From positions 1 to 42,853 of the forward strand of contig JAFLTI010000016.1 in assembly GCA_022510485.1 (NCBI GenBank): 42,853 nt of DNA. The letters run 5' to 3'. Shown here piece after piece: positions 41,525 through 42,853 of this stretch (position 1 is its first letter; each line of letters opens with the position of its first letter). The stretch comes from Lentimicrobiaceae bacterium. Its GTDB lineage: Bacteria > Bacteroidota > Bacteroidia > Bacteroidales > P3. The notes below the pieces were generated by a model. It was given only the letters and a program-made list of their open reading frames with translations, did no database searches and was not told where the DNA came from. Position numbers and translations under genes: made by a program.

Positions 41525-42067
41525 TTAGTTTACCCGGTAGGTAAAGTCTTTGGTTTTCAGGTCTTCGTTGGCTTTCTTAATTTTTTCTTTGAGGCTTTTT
41601 TTGTGCGCCATTACTTTTTGGCGGTAAAAAACCGCAGTTTCGTCTGTGCCTACCGAAAGAATCTGCAAGGCAAGGATGGCGGCGTTCAAGGCACCGTTTA
41701 TGGCAACGGTGGCAACGGGAATACCGGGAGGCATCTGCAATATGGCAAAAGCGGCGTCGATACCCTCTATACTCGATTTGATGGGCACGCCGATAACAGG
41801 CAGGGGAGTAAGGGCGGCGATAACCCCCGGCAGGTGGGCAGCCATACCGGCAGCTGCAATAATTACGCGGACTCCTCTTTCTTCGGCTTTTTGGGCAAAT
41901 TCAATCACCTCCATCGGGGTGCGGTGAGCCGAAAAGGCGAGGATTTCAAAAGGTACTTCCTGTTCGTTAAGGAATTTGGCGGCGGCTTCCATAATAGGAT
42001 AGTCGGAAGTGCTGCCCATAATAAGGCTTACCAAAGCTTTGTCTGTTGCCGGACGTTTCGTTTCCAT
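41525..42067 (-). CDS. purE: 5-(carboxyamino)imidazole ribonucleotide mutase
   Basis: Class I PurE converts N5-CAIR to CAIR in purine synthesis. The 180-residue protein has GSTSD at 18-22, FSAHRTP from 45, and IAAAGMAAHLPGV in the middle, with the expected class I pattern. An ATG at 42094 lies within the -7 box, so the ATG at 42065-42067 is chosen. A purK gene would be needed to supply the substrate and is not in the window. The following outer-membrane genes may share its transcript. Confidence 0.95.
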   Translation of the reverse strand: METKRPATDKALVSLIMGSTSDYPIMEAAAKFLNEQEVPFEILAFSAHRTPMEVIEFAQKAEERGVRVIIAAAGMAAHLPGVIAALTPLPVIGVPIKSSIEGIDAAFAILQMPPGIPVATVAINGALNAAILALQILSVGTDETAVFYRQKVMAHKKSLKEKIKKANEDLKTKDFTYRVN

Positions 42068-42091
42068 ATTTTGTTGATAGTAGCTTTCCGA

Positions 42092-42099
42092 CAAAGATA
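42092..42099 (-). promoter_or_regulatory. -7 box for purE
   Basis: TATCTTTG on the minus strand is a perfect TAnnTTTG box, about 25 bases before the purE ATG. A clear TTTG is not found at the -33 position. It excludes the longer purE start at 42094. Confidence 0.5.
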
Positions 42100-42399
42100 T
42101 GGTAAATTGTTGAGAAACTATATCAAGAAACTTGCAGATATTAAGACAGCGAGAGTTGTTCGTTTTGTAGTTCTCACAAGAAAGAAGAAATTACCGGCTT
42201 GTATCCGAAACACAAGACAGGAATCCGGTTTCCCTTGGCGATTCGCGGATGGACATCAATGCCGGAAAAGTAACCACCCCGCTCGGTATCAATTCGCCCG
42301 ATAATTTCTTCAAAGGCAAAGATACGCATCAACAAGCATCCAAACAATTCCCGCTCCAATCGCGGGGGCTCAATATATCCAAGGGCGTTCCGATGCCAC
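42100..42399. other. stretch without a convincing gene
   Basis: Between the purE promoter and the tandem array both strands have only short open frames. Fragments such as DINAGKVTTPLGINSPDNFF on the plus strand look protein-like but have no supporting start or neighbour. A further TATCTTTG occurs on the minus strand near 42318. This could be a decayed gene or the left flank of the array. Confidence 0.4.
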
Positions 42400-42441
42400 C
42401 GATAGTACAAAATTTCCAAAAGTCACCGCTGCCACAAGGAA

Positions 42442-42651
42442 ATGCCATCGAAGAAATCTCAAGGGAAAGCCGATTACCTAAATAAAGAGAAAGTCCAAAC
42501 CTTGATAGACAAACAGCGGACCAATCCCGCTGACGTTGCCTATCTTGATCTGGACTTCGTAGCAAAGATAGTACAAAATTTTCAAAAGCCACTGCTGCCA
42601 CAAGGAAATGTCATCGAAGAAATCTCAAGGGAAAGCCGATTACCTAAATAA
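42442..42651 (+). CDS. 69-codon frame in tandem repeat, copy 1
   Basis: It encodes a basic, soluble-looking peptide with MPSKKSQGKADYLNKEKVQ at the start and NPADVAYLDLDFVAKIVQNF in the middle. The family is unknown. Because the repeat period is 3n+1, its last 44 bases are read in another frame as the start of the next copy. Differences from copy 2 in the middle segment are mostly conservative (Asp/Glu, Asp/Asn, Ile/Val), which weakly supports coding. Confidence 0.3.
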   Translation: MPSKKSQGKADYLNKEKVQTLIDKQRTNPADVAYLDLDFVAKIVQNFQKPLLPQGNVIEEISRESRLPK

Positions 42652-42817
42652 AAAGAAAGTCCAAACCTTGATAGACAAACAGCGGACCAATCCCGCTGAG
42701 GTTGCCTATCTTAATCTGGACTTCGTTGCAAATGTAGTACAAAATTTTCAAAAGTCACTGCTGCCACAAGGAAATTCCATAGAGGGAATCTCAAGGGCAA
42801 GCCGATTACCTAAATAA
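42608..42817 (+). CDS. 69-codon frame in tandem repeat, copy 2
   Basis: This is the second copy, beginning 166 bases after the first and overlapping its end by 44 bases in a different frame. The middle reads NPAEVAYLNLDFVANVVQNF. In the third unit the start codon position (42774) reads TTC rather than ATG, so no third frame begins there. It could be a real small gene family or chance open frames kept by repeat copying. Confidence 0.3.
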   Translation: MSSKKSQGKADYLNKKKVQTLIDKQRTNPAEVAYLNLDFVANVVQNFQKSLLPQGNSIEGISRASRLPK

Positions 42818-42853
42818 AGAGAAAGTCCAAACCTTGATAGACAAACAGCGAAT

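Larger units (their letters stand above)
42400..42853. repeat. 166-bp tandem repeat running off the window end
   Basis: The anchor GTACAAAATTT (or one-base variants) occurs at 42405, 42571 and 42737, exactly 166 bp apart. Units are about 90 percent identical by eye, and about 2.7 copies are visible before the end of the window. The left border is near 42400, where similarity between unit 1 and unit 2 stops. Units 1 and 2 each end in a minus-strand TAnnTTTG box (42563-42570 and 42729-42736). Confidence 0.9.

Noticed and set aside
42400-42853. Possible CRISPR array
   Set aside because: The whole 166-bp unit repeats, including what would be spacer.

Overview
The window is a chromosomal segment of a Bacteroidota bacterium, most likely of the order Bacteroidales. 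This rests on gene content: a DUF3822 gene beside rsmD, a DUF3276 (PUR-like) gene, an extended NusB, a DUF5683 gene and a glycogen synthase-alpha-glucan phosphorylase fusion. It also rests on -7 boxes of the Bacteroidota form TAnnTTTG in front of many transcription units. No rRNA, tRNA or CRISPR array was seen. Genes are tightly packed with 1-8 base overlaps. The few long gaps hold structured repeats.

Layout. 1-952: the tail of an unknown gene and an AT-rich DUF2971 gene. 968-2998 (minus): a membrane-anchored protein, a DUF3822 protein and rsmD. 3122-8600 (plus): arginine deiminase, purQ, rnhB, hisS and histidine ammonia-lyase, closed by a terminator. 8680-9978 (minus): a DUF4143-type ATPase behind four exact-period 33-bp palindromic repeats. 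10207-15949 (minus): a small membrane protein, mutL, a rhomboid protease and gcvP. 15974-16357: first copy of a multi-hairpin repeat carrying an outward promoter. 16456-18245 (plus): tsaB and anmK. 18186-21605 (minus): pdxS, pdxT, nusB, yajC and coaE. 21669-24370: an AT-rich island with a gene remnant, a type II restriction-modification pair and a lone Phd/YefM antitoxin. 24480-30938 (minus): a DUF3276 protein, parA, parB, a DUF5683 protein, dapB and a glycoside hydrolase family 3-beta-lactamase fusion. 31045-37270 (minus): ridA, a MeaB-RNase HI fusion and the glycogen fusion gene. 37299-37865: second copy of the multi-hairpin repeat and a separate large palindrome. 38112-38540: an orphan lipoprotein gene. 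38576-42067 (minus): purE and two outer-membrane-type proteins. 42400-end: a 166-bp tandem repeat that runs off the window.

How the genes relate. Most are housekeeping: purine synthesis (purQ, purE), PLP synthesis (pdxST) beside a PLP enzyme (gcvP), tRNA charging and modification (hisS, tsaB), chromosome segregation (parAB), and cell-wall precursor and recycling steps (dapB, anmK, the family 3 hydrolase). The most unusual items are three. First, a single reading frame joins the methylmalonyl-CoA mutase chaperone MeaB to a complete RNase HI domain. Second, a dispersed multi-hairpin repeat supplies a near-ideal promoter to two unrelated operons, and its stems vary in a compensating way between copies. 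Third, phased repeat arrays of unknown purpose lie at 9982 and 42400.
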